A stretch of 64,000 nucleotides of DNA from assembly GCA_037039925.1 (NCBI GenBank), contig JAXRKP010001789.1, positions 1 through 64,000 of the forward strand. Direction: 5' to 3'. This document shows positions 13,225-25,251 of this stretch, piece by piece; positions within the stretch are counted from its first letter, which is position 1; the number at the start of each line of letters is the position of its first letter. The translations under genes were made by a program, and so were the position numbers. Source of the DNA: Doris montereyensis. Its lineage: Eukaryota; Mollusca; Gastropoda; Nudibranchia; Dorididae. Below the pieces are notes generated by a model. That model did not search any database. It saw only the letters and a list, made by a program, of their open reading frames with translations, and was not told where the DNA came from.

Positions 13225-14270
13225 GTTCCCGACCACCACCGATGTCTGACCATTTTTCAGAATTTCCTCTCTTATAACTTCTTTCGCAGAATTTGATGTA
13301 GATATAGGAGTAAGACAGAGTTGTATCTTAAGTTCTCTTTTGTTTATCGGATTTATGGATTGCAAAAGCTCCTCAAAAATGAAGAAAATGAATGTAGGTA
13401 TGTGGAAGCTCAAACCAGTAAAAATGTATCGATACTTTCATTTGCCGAACGATTTAGTTCTGTTTGAAAATCAGAAATTGACCTTCAGTCAAATATCAAC
13501 ATTATAAACAATAAACTAAATAAAAGAGGAATGAGAGTAAATGCAAAGAAAACCAAAACAATGCTAGTAACTAGGGAAGCTAAAACACGAAATCTTAAAT
13601 TGGGCAGGGAGAATTTAGAACAAGTTCAAAGCTACAATTACCTAGGAGTAATGATTAACTCAGAGGGAAAACTAAGAGAAGAAATCAGCCAGAGAATCAA
13701 AAAGACAAGTGCAATATATAGCCATCTAGGAAAGGAATATTTGTAGTTGTAGGTAAGCAAGAATTGTCAACAAAGACCAAAATGGCAGTATACAATACAG
13801 TTTATTGTCCTACTCTCTTCTGTAGCAGTGAAACCTGGACCTTAAACAGTAGAGAATACAGTAGAGTACAGGCAGCTGAAATGAAATATCTAAGAAGAGA
13901 AGTAGGGAAAACTAAAAGAGACAAAATCAGAAACACAACAATAAGAGATGAAACCAAAGCAGATGGTATAAAAACTAAGATAGATAGAAACAAATCAATT
14001 GAGATGGTTTGGGCATGTAAACAGAATGAATGACAACAGAATAGCTAAATCAGTATACAGTGCTAAAGCCCAAGGTACAAGACCAAAAGGCAGACCTGGG
14101 AGAAAGTGGGAAGAAGATATAAAAGAGGCATTGAAGCATAGAAATTTAACATTTTGGGAAGGAAACAGAAAATGTCAGGACTGAGAATCCTGGAGAAAGA
14201 TCATCTCGGGCATCTGAACCCATACACACCAAAAGGTAGAATGGAACTGATAAAGAAAGAAAGATAAAGA
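13225..14270 (+). mobile_element. LINE copy 2 (family A), 3' half of reverse transcriptase and tail
   Basis: Sense-strand remains of the reverse transcriptase region: a decayed palm near 13290-13470, then RVNAKKTKTMLVTREAK, a YLGVMINSEGKLREEI block, the connector STKTKMAVYNTVYCPTL and the C-terminal RWFGHVNRMNDNRIAKSVYS with GTRPKGRPGRKWEEDIKEA. The frame breaks at about 13745, 13999 and later. The tail is AGAATGGAACTGATAAAGAA followed by (AAGA)-type repeats to about 14270. It is 5'-truncated and dead, and lies antisense within P450 intron 1. Confidence 0.85.
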
Positions 14271-14640
14271 AAGATTAATGTTACAGGGTCATGTGACATG
14301 GTTGTCAGAAATGGGCAGGTTGGTGGTCGGGGATCTGCAAGGCGATCTGAAACAGGCTTAGCTGGGTTATCCATCAAAATAATAAGTCCCAAATTCAAGT
14401 TAAACTGCAAAACTTGATCTGTTATTCCTGTGATCTTTCTGAAAACAAAATCAGTTAGAAAACTAAATACAATAAGTAACAATTAGTTTACTTATAAGTA
14501 ATGATATATTGATATAAATCTAGATAGGTGTCGACAGCTCTAATATCAATTCTCTAGTATTGGTCTTACAAATAATAGTCTCTGTATTTAGTATTGAGAG
14601 TGATTATTTGGACCCTTGGTGGGAATAAAACATTTTTGTC
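14271..14640. other. P450 intron, nothing recognised
   Basis: No frame, repeat array or known element is visible. It separates the LINE tail from the possible left end of the transposase-bearing insert. Confidence 0.4.
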
Positions 14641-14984
14641 TATTCGGACCCGGGTTTCTTCCTCAGGCCTGCTGATCTCGACCCGCGATCTCGAGCGAGA
14701 CGAGAACGTTCTCAACTTCTCGATTCTCACTCACTGCTAGATCAATTCAATTCAATTCAATTCAAGATCAATTATGGAAGTAGGAAATAAGTTTGAAAAT
14801 TTCGACGAATTTCAACGGACGCTGCTTCAGTATGAAGAAAAACATGTTACCAAATTTGTTTTGGTTAAATCTGAGAAAATTCGATCCACCGACACGTTGT
14901 TCGAGAGATTTAAATACGTTGTGCTCCGGTATAAAAAAGTTCAAAAGAAGAACATCCTGTGAAAAAGTTAGTTTTAAGATTTAA

Positions 14985-15262
14985 TCTAGAGAGATCTAGA
15001 TCTACATCTAGAATCTATCATCTATCTAAATCTAGTTGATCTTAGCTAGAATACTATTTAGCTAGATTAGAAGAAGATATGTCTATGACATGAAAGAACT
15101 TGAAGAATGGATTTAAGAGTTAAGAGATCTGATTCTAGAATAGATCAAGATCTAGGAGAGATTAGATTGCCATAGCCATAGCTTACTGAATGATACTGGC
15201 CAGGGTTTCCGCCACCCTAAATAAAATCTAGAAAGATCTATCTATCTAGAATCTAGATTTAT
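14985..15262. repeat. AGATCT/TCTAGA-rich simple sequence
   Basis: Dense, irregular copies of TCTAGA, AGATCT and ATCTAG, mostly self-complementary hexamers. The same style recurs at 19526-19660 and sporadically through the window. Confidence 0.7.
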
Positions 15263-15579
15263 TTAATTTTTATGTTTTGATTTGATTTTCTGTCACCAGA
15301 TCCTTCAAAGTGGGCTGTCCTGTCCAGTTGAATGTCCCCTAAATCGCCCCCACCAGAAGGAACCATTCCTAAAGATAACCAAGTTTGTCACGGAACACAG
15401 TGGTCAAGATGCGACCAAGGAGTTAAGCTCGATTTTTTATTTCCCCTTTTAAACGCCATATTTCGTGCACCTGGCATTCAGCACCACCACCATTTCATCA
15501 GCGTCACCAAGTACATCATCATCACCACCACCTCCACTTCATTCTCACAAGTCGTAGCCCATCATGCCAAATTTTTCAT

Positions 15580-15760
15580 TTTAACCCTTTCTATGCTTAG
15601 GGTTATGTCCAACTTTTTATGTTAACACTAGTCCTGCCGATTACTTCATTTGAACCTTTTCTAGGCCTAGGGGTTATGTCCAAACTTTGATGTTTACTCT
15701 GGTCCTACCGATTACTTCATATTAACCCTTACAAGGCCAACGGGTCATGTCAGTTTCACA
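15580..15760. repeat. ~80-bp direct repeat, 2-3 copies
   Basis: The series TTAACCCTTT..TAGG, GGGTTATGTCCAA.CTTT and CCGATTACTTCAT occurs twice, with a third, partial copy. It lies within the decayed transposase region; if once coding, it was a repeated peptide. Confidence 0.6.
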
Positions 15761-16739
15761 TATCTCAGGCTGTGGAACAGTACCTCAAAAAAAGAATTAA
15801 GGGGATGGGGGGTGCCTGCCATAACAAAAGTTGTCCTGGACTCTTTCATGAGCCAGATCAACACTGAATCTGAGCTCGAGTTTGAAGAGATTCAAGTTCA
15901 GATTTGTCAAATCGTTCCCAGTCTGTGATAGACTACTTCGTGGACAACTGGTGGTCCAAGTGACATTTGTGGGCAGCCTGTTGTAACATAAATGTTATTA
16001 CGTTTCATGCAACGACTACCAACACCCTTGGGAGCTACCATTCCAAAATAAAGAAATTTATTAATGAAAAAATCTCTGTCTACTGTCTGGTCTTCCCTGA
16101 TTTCCTTTGACGATTCCAAGATCACAGAACGTCAGAGATTGCAGATTGTGACAGCAAACTCTGAGATCTATTATCACAGGGATCGGGATTTGGTCACTCA
16201 GTTGATTACCAGCTCAATGAAGCGCTTTGGTACTGAGCTGGTAAAGCAGGAAGTTTCCTTTCCAGGAAGATCAGTTATTCTGTCTCTCAAGGTCCTGATC
16301 ACTGCACTGTCTCTTACAGAGACAAACAGTACACAGTTTCTCCCACGAATGTACATGCAGCACCTATGGACATCTACATGTTCTATGGCGCCACATATTC
16401 TTTCTCCAAAGTCATCCAAGTCTTGTCGTTTTTGATGTTGATGAAGTTCCAGAATGTTTCAAACAAACTCCAGTTGTCTTTAATGCTCTTCCATCCTCTG
16501 TAGCAGACGACCTTCCCATTTCCACTGTTCCAACTGTACCTTTGTCTTTATGAAGTCGAGGGAAGGTACAAAAGGGCCAAAGTGGTATGTGATAAGGCAG
16601 CAAGTTTTCTTTCTATTTTAGGTGTGGCTGAATTTCAGCACAAGCTTCACGAGTTAGAGGAATTTCTCAGTCGCTGGTCCGGTGTGGAAGTCGATTCATC
16701 TCCTGTCGTTAATGAAATTGTGAATACAGAGGATTATAA

Positions 16740-17075
16740 TGTTATTCCTTCTAGTTCTAGCCCTGTTGATTCTGTTTCTGCAGTTGTTGCCGTTATTGAT
16801 TCTATTCCTTTTGTTGGTGCTGATTCTGTCTCTTTGGTTGATGCTGATTTTATTCCTGCTGTTGGGGATTCTGTTGCAGATGTTGGTCCGGATTCTGTTG
16901 CAGATGTTGGTCCTGATTCTGGTGATTCTGTTCCTGCTGTTGGTGATTCTCTTTCCTCTCAGTTTACCCTTGTTTCACACTCTGTTGTTGGTCCTGTTGT
17001 TGTTGATCATGTTCTCCCTACTGTTGTTGATTCTGTTTCTAAGGTTGGGGATTATTCTGTTTCTGACTCCGGTTA
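16740..17075 (+). repeat. Imperfect 21-30-bp coding repeat (GATTCTGTT..)
   Basis: Repeats of GATTCTGTT(CCT)GCTGTTGGT encode DSV[PSA]AVG-type units. The frame is open throughout, so the repeat spread while the sequence was coding, or happens to lack stops in this frame. Confidence 0.7.
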
Positions 17076-17318
17076 TCTTCCTCTCAGTCTACCCTTGTAT
17101 CTGGCTCTTTGGTTGAGTATTTTCCTGCTTGTCCCAAAATGAGTAGACTTTTGAAGCCCGTAGTAGACCAGGCAATAGGCAGAGATTTACACTAGTTATC
17201 TACTAAATGTGGACAGAAGAGACGAGAGGTATACCCAAAGCATATTCTTGTTTATCAGATGATGATAAGGTAAATATTGCTTTGGGAGCAGTATCCCTGC
17301 ATTCTTCGAAGCCATCCA

Positions 17319-17831
17319 GACTGATAACTTGTGATGAGGTTAAGCATTTGGTGGATTTTGAAGACACCATTTTTAGACGAAAGAGTGGATATTTTATGTA
17401 TAAAGGAATCTTTTTAGCCTTCTGCATGGAATTTAGTGGAAGATGGGGTGGAAACCAGTCAGTGCAAGGAAATGGATGATGGGGAAATTAAAATGGTTCA
17501 GTGTGAACATTGCCTGAAATGGCACCACTTTGAGTGTGTCAGTTACAGTTCGAAGAAAACGGTGCAGGTGTGGTTTTCTGAAAATGTATGTTGTAGCTTT
17601 ATGTACGTTCACTATTCTAATCACATATATTATAATTACATGTCATGCTCTTCTACTTAAATTTTGTCATGTCATTGTTGCATTACAAATTTGTGCTATG
17701 TCATATTATAATAATTATACATGATATGATTTGACTTTACTGACATTGGACGCTGACTGATACCTTGTGATGAGGTTAAGCATTTGGTGGATTTTGAAGA
17801 TACCATTTTTAGACGAAAGAGTGGATATAAT
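17319..17831. repeat. ~76-bp direct duplication, 436 bp apart
   Basis: 17319-17394 and 17755-17830 are nearly identical (CTTGTGATGAGGTTAAGCAT through TTTAGACGAAAGAGTGGATA), differing at about two positions. The copies bracket the PHD-like segment. The second is outside any open frame. Confidence 0.85.
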
Positions 17832-18640
17832 TATAAGTGGTGGAATTATGATGATTTATTTCAATTAATGTATATATATATATATTTAAGTAGTAGGCCT
17901 ATTTTTTAGTCTTTCTTTGAAATTCTCTTTAATTTGATATTATATATCATTTATATTATATTTGAAACATTAGAAAGTGATTTATCTCAACCGTTTTTAA
18001 TTCGTCGAAATTTACGTAATTTTGTATTGATTGATTGAGTATACCCAGTGAACCATAAGCGGTTATCTCAGGGTTTTAGTTTCAACCAAACATCGGTCAG
18101 GAAGAGAAGTAAGACGATAGAGCATAGACGGGGGTGGGGGTGGGGGCTGGGATAGAAAACAAAAGCAAGAGAAAAAGTAATGCCGTCCATATATAACCCT
18201 GACCCTAATTTTGTATTTTTCGCTAGACTTCAAACATGTCCAGCAGTCACTTTCATTGCTCATTTTACCACAGTACTAGTTTGTTTGTAGAATGAATAAG
18301 TTGCCAATGTCTATTGTTCAAATTTTATTTGACAACATGATGATACATTTCAAAAGCAATGTATGTATTGTATTCTCCTTGAAATTCTCTTTAATTTGAT
18401 GTATGATTCATTAATATTGAGTTCAATTTAAGTATTCAAATTTTTTTTTAAATTGGTCCAAATTTGCTTTTTTTTGTATTTTTCCGTAAAAACTCAGTGT
18501 CCGAAAGTCATTTTCAAGATATTTTTTCATATTTGCAATGCTCTTATCTCCATTTAAAAATTGAGCTTTAAGTATGTATTGGTGTCTCTTCATTAAGCAA
18601 GTGTTGTTATGTTGCATGCATTTTTGTGAATATGGTGTGT
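17832..18640. other. P450 intron, nothing recognised
   Basis: A+T-rich. The stretch TTGAAATTCTCTTTAATTTGAT occurs at about 17916 and again at about 18379, another short direct repeat. A G-rich patch (GGGGGTGGGGGTGGGGG) sits near 18130. Confidence 0.45.
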
Positions 18641-18649
18641 GTCTGAATA

Positions 18650-18860
18650 TGCTGATGTAGTAGTTGTAGCTGTGATGATGGTGTAGTTGGAGTGGCGATG
18701 GTGTAGTAGTTGTTGTGGCTGTGATGGTGGTGTAGTGATTGTTGTGACTGTGATGATGGTGTAGTTGGTGTGGTGATGGTGTAGTAGTTGTGACTGTGAT
18801 GGTGGTGTAGTGTAGTAGTTGTTGTGATGAAGTTGGAGTGCCGGTGGTGTACACGGCAAG
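18650..18860. repeat. Irregular GTGATGGTGTAGTAGTTGTTGTG tandem repeat
   Basis: Mixed short units of GTAGTTG, TTGTGACTGTGATG and GTGGTGTAG, with no fixed period. Threonine/histidine-rich frames on the minus strand are artefacts. Confidence 0.8.
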
Positions 18861-19525
18861 GATTTCATGGATGGGGGAAGTATGCTTGGGATTGGGAGCA
18901 ATCACCTTTATGAACTCCATAACCTCAGCCTAGATGTAGGAATTCTAATGGAAATAGATACTAAGACCAACCAACCCAACCTACACAAAGTGAAAAATCT
19001 ACTGTAGCCTACACAAGCACTATTAGGCTCAAGTAAAACAGCTTTACCTATCTGAGATGAAGCACTAGGCCTACAGTTATGTATATATATAGGGATATAC
19101 CGCTCTGAGCTGTACGCCGCCATTTACAATGGTGTTGTCATTCGGTGAACTAAATGTGTCGAAATCCAATCAAAATGGTATCAAATTATAGAGTTAACAC
19201 CAAAAATAATCTGAAACTCACTGAATCAATTGATATGTTGTGTAGACCATAAGTCAATAATACGCATGAATACAGGGATCTAAACGGTAAGAAAAAAACG
19301 GGTCCGAATATCACAGCCGCTTTAGTACTATAGTTGATTACAACCACAAACGTGTGAATTAAAATGTTCCTACGAGTAGTCTATACATACAGAAGTGGAT
19401 TTACTATACGGGACAGTGTCGTCCCTGACAAATCAACAATTTAATCACCAATGTTAAATACATTTTCATAGAGATCTATCGAAATCTAGAATGAAAATAA
19501 TGCAAATTTATTGAAGACACTGGAA
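18861..19525. other. P450 intron, no gene
   Basis: No gene seen. TATTCGGACCCG occurs in reverse complement at 19299-19310 and directly at 14641-14652, so the two could be the termini of the insert that carries the decayed transposase. Confidence 0.35.
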
Positions 19526-19660
19526 AACCTACAGCTCTAGATCTAGATATATCTAGATCTAGATCTAGCTCTACTCTAAGATCTAATCTAGATTTTTACA
19601 CTATTCTACCTCTAGATGATCTAGATTCTGGATAGACCTCTAGATCTAGACCTAGAGATC
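19526..19660. repeat. TCTAGATCTAGA-type simple sequence
   Basis: Runs of interleaved TCTAGA and AGATCT, largely self-complementary, about 60 nt past the end of P450 exon 1 on the intron side. Confidence 0.8.
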
Positions 19661-19714
19661 TTACTACATATGTGCAATTTATCTTTAAAAGTTAAAAAAA
19701 AACATACACCATAC

Positions 19715-19788
19715 CTGTAGAGTAGAAAAACACAAGAGATTAACAGAAGCACCCATACAGGGACATCTATAATTCCAAGGAGCTCCAT
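19715..19788 (-). CDS. Cytochrome P450, CYP3-like, exon 1 (membrane anchor)
   Basis: Starting at the ATG at 19788, this exon encodes MELLGIIDVPVWVLLLISCV and four more residues: a hydrophobic N-terminal anchor of the kind that fixes microsomal P450s in the endoplasmic reticulum. It ends at CTACAG followed by GTATGG, leaving two bases of a codon. Exon 2 opens 7,847 nt away at an acceptor with exactly the complementary phase, and the joined residues YRYSVYPYS read smoothly into the P450 hinge. The position, hydrophobicity, phase and join are direct evidence. No other exon is needed between them for a normal-length CYP3 protein. The promoter is not evident. Confidence 0.85.
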
Positions 19789-19902
19789 CTTTATTCTTTA
19801 AGGAGTTCAATAGATCCTGTTATGCAATAGTTCAAGTTCAATTAGGCCTTCCAAAGTTGAGGTTTTTACTCTTCGAATCCGAGTCATTAGATTGGCGAAG
19901 AC

Positions 19903-19942
<40 letters not shown>

Positions 19943-20987
19943 AGCTAAGTTGAACCACATGCCACACATGATTCTAGTCATACATGTAGTAAGGAAAAAC
20001 GCTGGCCCGCTCGGTGAAAAGAGAGGCTGATTCACGCCGCAACCGCAACTGCCATAAGATTGTGTTGGAGCACGTCCGTTACTTAACGACGGAGACGGTT
20101 GGGGGGACGATTAGCCAAGTGAAAGAGAGCATCAGTTAATACATGTAATAACTGTGGAATCAATTATAAAGTGTACGCATGTACCGATTTTATTTCTAAA
20201 AAATCAGTCCTGTAATTGGTGGTAAAAGGAATTTTATATCACAAAGAAACGTTATACTAACTGCCTTTTACACTGTAGTATAATGAAACCTCACACGATA
20301 TAATTAATTGTTGTGAGTTAAACTGCTTTGTTTGTTGTGTTGTATCCTGAATGTTTATTTCTCGCTTGAGTGAAAGATTCCAACCGAAGGTTGGATATAA
20401 ATTCTTAAACGAGATAATAAAAATAAATCTGCCAATACTGTAATGTTGCATTTTTTGTTCCCCTTATTGAAATTTGTTCACATCACACGGATTTATTTCA
20501 AAGAAAACTAAGAATTCAGATTATGGTAATAATATCTTAAGTATTAGATTGAAGAAAAGATTTCATGTAGATATTGTGAAATGAAAGTAAGTATAAAAGA
20601 AAAACACAGAAAATACATTTACACATAGTTTGTGTGTTTTACATAGCTATAAAAATAGTGGAAATAAAATAGACATTGAATTTCTAATGTTAATGTCAAT
20701 ATTAATATTGATCAATGGCTTTAAAAATAATCAGAAAAATACAGATTTCTGTTTGACAAACTTTGCTCTTTAATTTCCCACCACCATATAGAGAAATTTG
20801 TTGTTTTTCATGGTACATACAGGTTTTGTGAAAACTTCAGCCAAATTGTGTTCTGAAGGACCGTAAATAATTTCAAGTGGGTCATTTTGAAGTTCATCTT
20901 GAATGAAATTATACTTAAACCAATGTGCTTGGATCTCTGGTTTTGCACTGACTTTTAACTAGTGCAAAGGCACGTTGGTAGTTACAA
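19789..20987. other. Intergenic region upstream of the P450
   Basis: No gene seen. (AG)n at 19905-19940 lies about 120 nt upstream of the P450 start, within what should be its leader or promoter. The rest is A+T-rich without frames or repeat arrays. Confidence 0.5.
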
Positions 20988-21328
20988 TTCTTTCTTTCTT
21001 AAGCCGGTCATCCACGACACAGGTTTCCTTGAGGCTTGGCCTTTCCATGGCCTGAATGCAGCCTCAATTGGCCTGAATGCGGCCTGTTCAGGCCAAAATT
21101 CCAACCCCCAAGACCGCTTACCTCTTGAATTCTGTCGGCGACAGATATTTTATGCCAAGCTTTTAGGTCAAGGTATTGGGAGAAAAAAAATTCGGGTAAA
21201 TAAAAGTTCATAAAATTGAAATTAGACTTCAGATTCGTAATCAGCGTCGAATTTTAATGCGGGAAAATACAAAATACATATATATTATTATAATTTGTTT
21301 TGGTTTTTGAAAACATAAAAAGAGACTG

Positions 21329-21440
<112 letters not shown>

Positions 21441-21660
21441 CCCGCCACACACAGTGGTTAACTTTTATTACAAACTTAAAATATAAAGTGAATTATTCTT
21501 GCCGTAGACAGCTGGTAGAAAGGCGGGAGGAAACCTATGCAGCGTGTCATGAGTTCTAGGAAAAACACAATCGAAACTGAACAAGTCAATGTAGGCACGT
21601 GTTTGTATGCTAGTCAGTTATTCCTCAACCAAGGCCTAGGCTAGTTGAAACATAGAATCA

Positions 21661-21906
21661 TGTCGGTTTGGTCAAGAGAATTTACTCTAGAATTGATTGA
21701 ATTGTACAAAGAATATGAATGTTTATGGAGAATCAAAAGTAAAGACTATAGCAACAGATAACTCAAAAACAGAGCATATGAAAACCTGGTTCAACTGGTT
21801 CACAAAGTTGATAAGAGAGCTGATCGTGATTCGGTAATAAAGAAAATAAACAATATGAAAAGTTCATTAAGGAAAGAACTGAAGAAAATAAGAGATTCCA
21901 CGTAGT
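21661..21906 (+). pseudogene. Harbinger MADF (Myb/SANT-like) DNA-binding protein remnant
   Basis: From the ATG at 21661 the frame reads MSVWSREFTLELIELYKEYE, then CLWRIKSKDYSNR, a stop, LKNRAYENLVQLV and INNMKSSLRKELKKI. This is the MADF pattern: the ELIELYKxxxCLW start, the DYxNR turn, and the last helix with its basic SLRKELKK. Harbinger elements encode such a Myb/SANT-class partner beside the transposase. The in-frame stop after the DYSNR turn and the early end at about 21906 mark it as broken. The 3' end touches the truncated end of the transposase on the other strand. Confidence 0.75.
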
Positions 21907-22158
21907 GAATTTTAAATCTTCCAAAGATCGACCCGTCGCTAGAAAACGCAATGTTGCGGTCAGTCTTTCATGTGGTGTTATTGCTTTCCGCATCACAGTG
22001 TCCTGTTTCTCAATAAACGGGCCTACCATTTCAAGAAGATGGTAATCCTCATCCATACGCAGATAGTTTCTGTAATCAGATGTATAATCAGTCAGTTCCT
22101 TCACCAAGTTTGTATGAGCGTGTTTCTGTCTCAGAAGTAGCCATTGTTTACACCACAT
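21900..22158 (-). pseudogene. Harbinger (HARBI1-like) transposase, N-terminal fragment
   Basis: The minus-strand frame carries the conserved N-terminal region of PIF/Harbinger transposases: DYRNYLRMDED, then KQDTVMRKAI, ERLTATLRFLATGRSLEDL. The frame loses similarity at the KF of EDLKF (about 21905), exactly where the MADF remnant ends. The DDE catalytic domain is therefore absent, removed by an internal deletion that fused the two genes' ends. HARBI1-like nucleases are the relatives. Confidence 0.85.
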
Positions 22159-24250
22159 CGATGGTTTTTGTCTCCGCTTTTTCTTTTTTTAAATAATGAA
22201 AATCACCAAGCTTGAGACAACAACATCTACACTACTAGGCGGTGCCATACTAAATGAATAGGGAAAACCTGTGTCAAGCCTGCGTTGTGAGTGGGCACTT
22301 TTCTAGCAAGCGGCCTCAAGGCTCCCCTCAAGGCCAGGACTCACGACCTCGAGGGAAACCTGCGTCGTGGATGGTCGACTTTAAACAGTTCCCATTCTAT
22401 CTTCCGGTGTATGGATTCAGATGCCAGAGATGATCTTTCTCCAGGATGCCCCGTCCTTGCATATTATATTTCCTTGCATCAAAGTTACATCTCTTTGCTT
22501 TAATGCCTCTTGTATATCTTCTTCCCACTTTCTCTGAGGTCTACTTTAGGTTTTAGCACTGTATACTGAATAAGCTATTCTATTGTCATTCATTCTGTTT
22601 ACATGCTCAAACCGTCTCAATTGATTTGTTTCTATCTTAGTTTTTATGCCACTTGCTTTGGTTTAATCACTTATTGTTGTGTTTCTGATTTTGTCTCGTT
22701 TAGCTTTCCTCATTACTCTTCTTAGATATTTCATTTCAGCTGCCTTAGTCTACTGTATTCTCTACTGTCTAAGGTCCAGATTTCGCCGCCACATAGGAGG
22801 AAAGGACAATAAACTGTATTGTATACTGCCATTTTGGTTTTTGTTGACAATTCTTGTTCACCCATAAATGCCATCCCTACATGGTTATATGTTGCACTTG
22901 CCTTTTTGATTCTCTGGCTGATTTCTTCTCTTAGTTTTACCTCTGAGTTAATCATTACTCCTAGGTAATTGTAGCTTTGAACTCTAAATTCTTCCTAGCC
23001 AATTAAAAATTTTGTTTTTTAGCTTCCCTAGTTACTAGCATTGTTTTGATTTTCTTTGCATTTACTCTCATTCCTCTTTTTTTTTGTTCATTGTTGATCA
23101 TGTTGATATTTGACTGAAGGTCACTTTCTGATTTTCCAAACAGAACTAAATCATCGGCAAATGAAACATTAACTGGCTTGAGCTTCCACATACCTATATT
23201 CATTTTCTTCATTTTCGAGGATGCTATTGCGACTGAATCCGTAAATGTGATAAACAAAAGAGGACTTAGGTTACAACCCTGTCTTACTCCTATATCTACA
23301 TCAAATTCTTTAGATACATTTCCAGCAACTCTCACTGTACATGTTGGTTTATTGTAAAAAAACTTTTAATGGCATCTATTAAATCTTGCTCTACATTGAG
23401 GAAAGGCATAGTTCGTCCCTCCTTACAGTTTCAAATGCCTTTACTAAGTCAATAAAACGCAGGTGCAAGTTAATGTTTCTCTTAAGGAATTTTTGTATTA
23501 TTTGTCTAATTCAATTGTAAATATGTGGTCGTGTACACTTCTTCCTGGCCTAAATCCACTCTGATATTCTTCAACCTGATCTTTTACTCTTTTCCTTACT
23601 CATTTCCAGTATCCTGATATACACTTTTCCTGGTACGCTGAGTAGTGATATCCCTCTATAGTTTGAGCTTTCCATAGTTGATCCTTTCTTATGTATTGGA
23701 ACTACCGTTCCCTTTTTCCAGTCATCTGGCACCTGTTTGGGCTTCCATGCTTGTTGGCATATTGCATATATATAGTAGTTTGTCTGCCTCTCTCCTTTGG
23801 TTTTTAATCAATTCTGGATAAACTTGATCTGCTCCTTGGCGCCTGACCTAATTTCTCTTTTCTTATAGCTGTTTGAAGTTCCTCCATTGATATATCTACA
23901 TCTTCATCTGTCTCCTCTGGATTACGTGTTGCTCTTACCTTTGGTCAACCAAGAACGGCATGCAAGGTAGCAAGTAGTTTTATATCAGAGTTAACTCACT
24001 TTTCCTTTGGTCGACCAAGACCAGCTTGCAAGGCAGCTGATTGTTTTCTGTCATGGTCAACTCCCTCAGCTATTGATCAGCCAAGACCTACCTGCAAGGC
24101 AACAAGAGACGTGTGGAGGGCGGGACTGCCTAATCCCCATACAGGTGCTTATCTGTCCACTGCCTGGTTTTAAATTCTCACTGCCAAATTTAAAACGTTG
24201 TGTTTTAACTTCCCTAGTTACTAGCATTGTTTTGATTTTGCATTTACTTT

Positions 24251-24970
24251 CATTCTAATAAAGAAGAAGCTATGTGTCACTAGTGTCAGTATCATTTCGG
24301 TAAATGTAAGAGTACTAAGACACATATGTCAGTGATGCTTGTGTGTGTGTGTGTGTGTGTGTGTGAAGTGTGTGTTTGACCTTGTGATCTTTGACCAAAC
24401 TAAACTTTTTCTACTTCTACTGGCTTGCATCACCTCGCGGAAGGGGGTGGTCATGCACGGTGGCAGTATAACGAGTTGTGTTTTACAATAGTTCTTACAG
24501 ATCGTTTAAGCTAAATCATTGGAGGATGGCTGTATAACAAGTTATTTTGTTGTTCAAGTGTAGTGTCAGATCCGTACAAAGATGAACAATGGCGGTAAGC
24601 GAGAATGGCGATATAACATGGAAAGGGGGGGGTATAATAATGATGTTTGAGTGTATGTCCACTGTATTGGAAACTGCTACTGAAGTACAATGTAGTAGTG
24701 GTATTGGTAGAAGTAATTGTACTGGCAGTAGAAGTAGTAAAAGTGTGACTTGTTAGTTGGAGTTGCTGGTAGGTCCTACTTTTTCCCTTCCTACTTCCAC
24801 TTACTTTATACCTTGCTGTTTCATCTGAAATCACCGCATATTATGGTGGACGGAAAAACTTAATGAAACAAAGTTTTGGCTATTTAGTGCAGTAGGCAGG
24901 CCTGGCAGCACTTCACATATCCGTCTTGGTCCCACATCAACCCTTAATACTAATGTGCATTGACTAAAAG
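24251..24970. other. Intergenic, no gene
   Basis: Contains a (GT)n tract at 24341-24363 and GTAGAAGTA-type simple sequence at 24700-24740. Nothing else is recognised. Confidence 0.5.
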
Positions 24971-25200
24971 TAGGTGTAACATCAATTTGGCAGTATGAAT
25001 AATGCATACCACCTTTAGCACTAATGAAAACTAGATAGTTGAGCAACATCAATTTGGCAGTATGAATAACGCACCCCACCTTTTTGCACTAATGAAAACT
25101 GGGTGGTTGAGCAAAATCAATTTGGCAATAGGAATAACGCACACCACCTTTTAGCACTAATGAAAACTGGATGGTTGAGCAACATCAATTTGCCATGTTT
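24961..25200. repeat. ~69-bp tandem repeat, 3-4 copies
   Basis: The unit comprises CATCAATTTGGCAGTATGAA, TAACGCACCCCACCTTTT and GCACTAATGAAAACTGG with TGGTTGAGCAA. Copies differ at scattered positions. Confidence 0.88.
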
Positions 25201-25248
25201 GGGAGAGGTTGCCACGTTGGAAGACCTGCCATGTTTATTAGTCCTACA

Positions 25249-25251
<3 letters not shown>

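Larger units (their letters stand above)
14774..17660 (+). pseudogene. Decayed ZSWIM/MULE-like transposase with PHD-like finger
   Basis: Separate frames on the plus strand look like parts of one old transposase gene. The first (14774-14962) starts MEVGNKFENFDEFQRTLLQY and continues FERFKYVVLRYKK, like the N-terminal module of ZSWIM3/FAR1-like proteins. Near 15930-16080 the pieces YFVDNWW and TTTNTLGSYHSKIKKFI fit the region of such proteins after the catalytic domain. At 16582-17142 is a coding tract with repeated DSV-A-VG units. Near 17470-17570 the residues CKEMDDGEIKMVQCEHC and WHHFEC have the spacing of a PHD finger. Stops and frame changes separate the parts. An intron-bearing ZSWIM-like host gene is the alternative. 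It lies antisense inside P450 intron 1. Family assignment is by eye and only moderately sure. Confidence 0.42.

Noticed and set aside
18423..18920. 165-residue threonine/histidine-rich minus-strand frame
   Set aside because: Derived from the GTGATGG/GTAGTTG repeat; no family resemblance.
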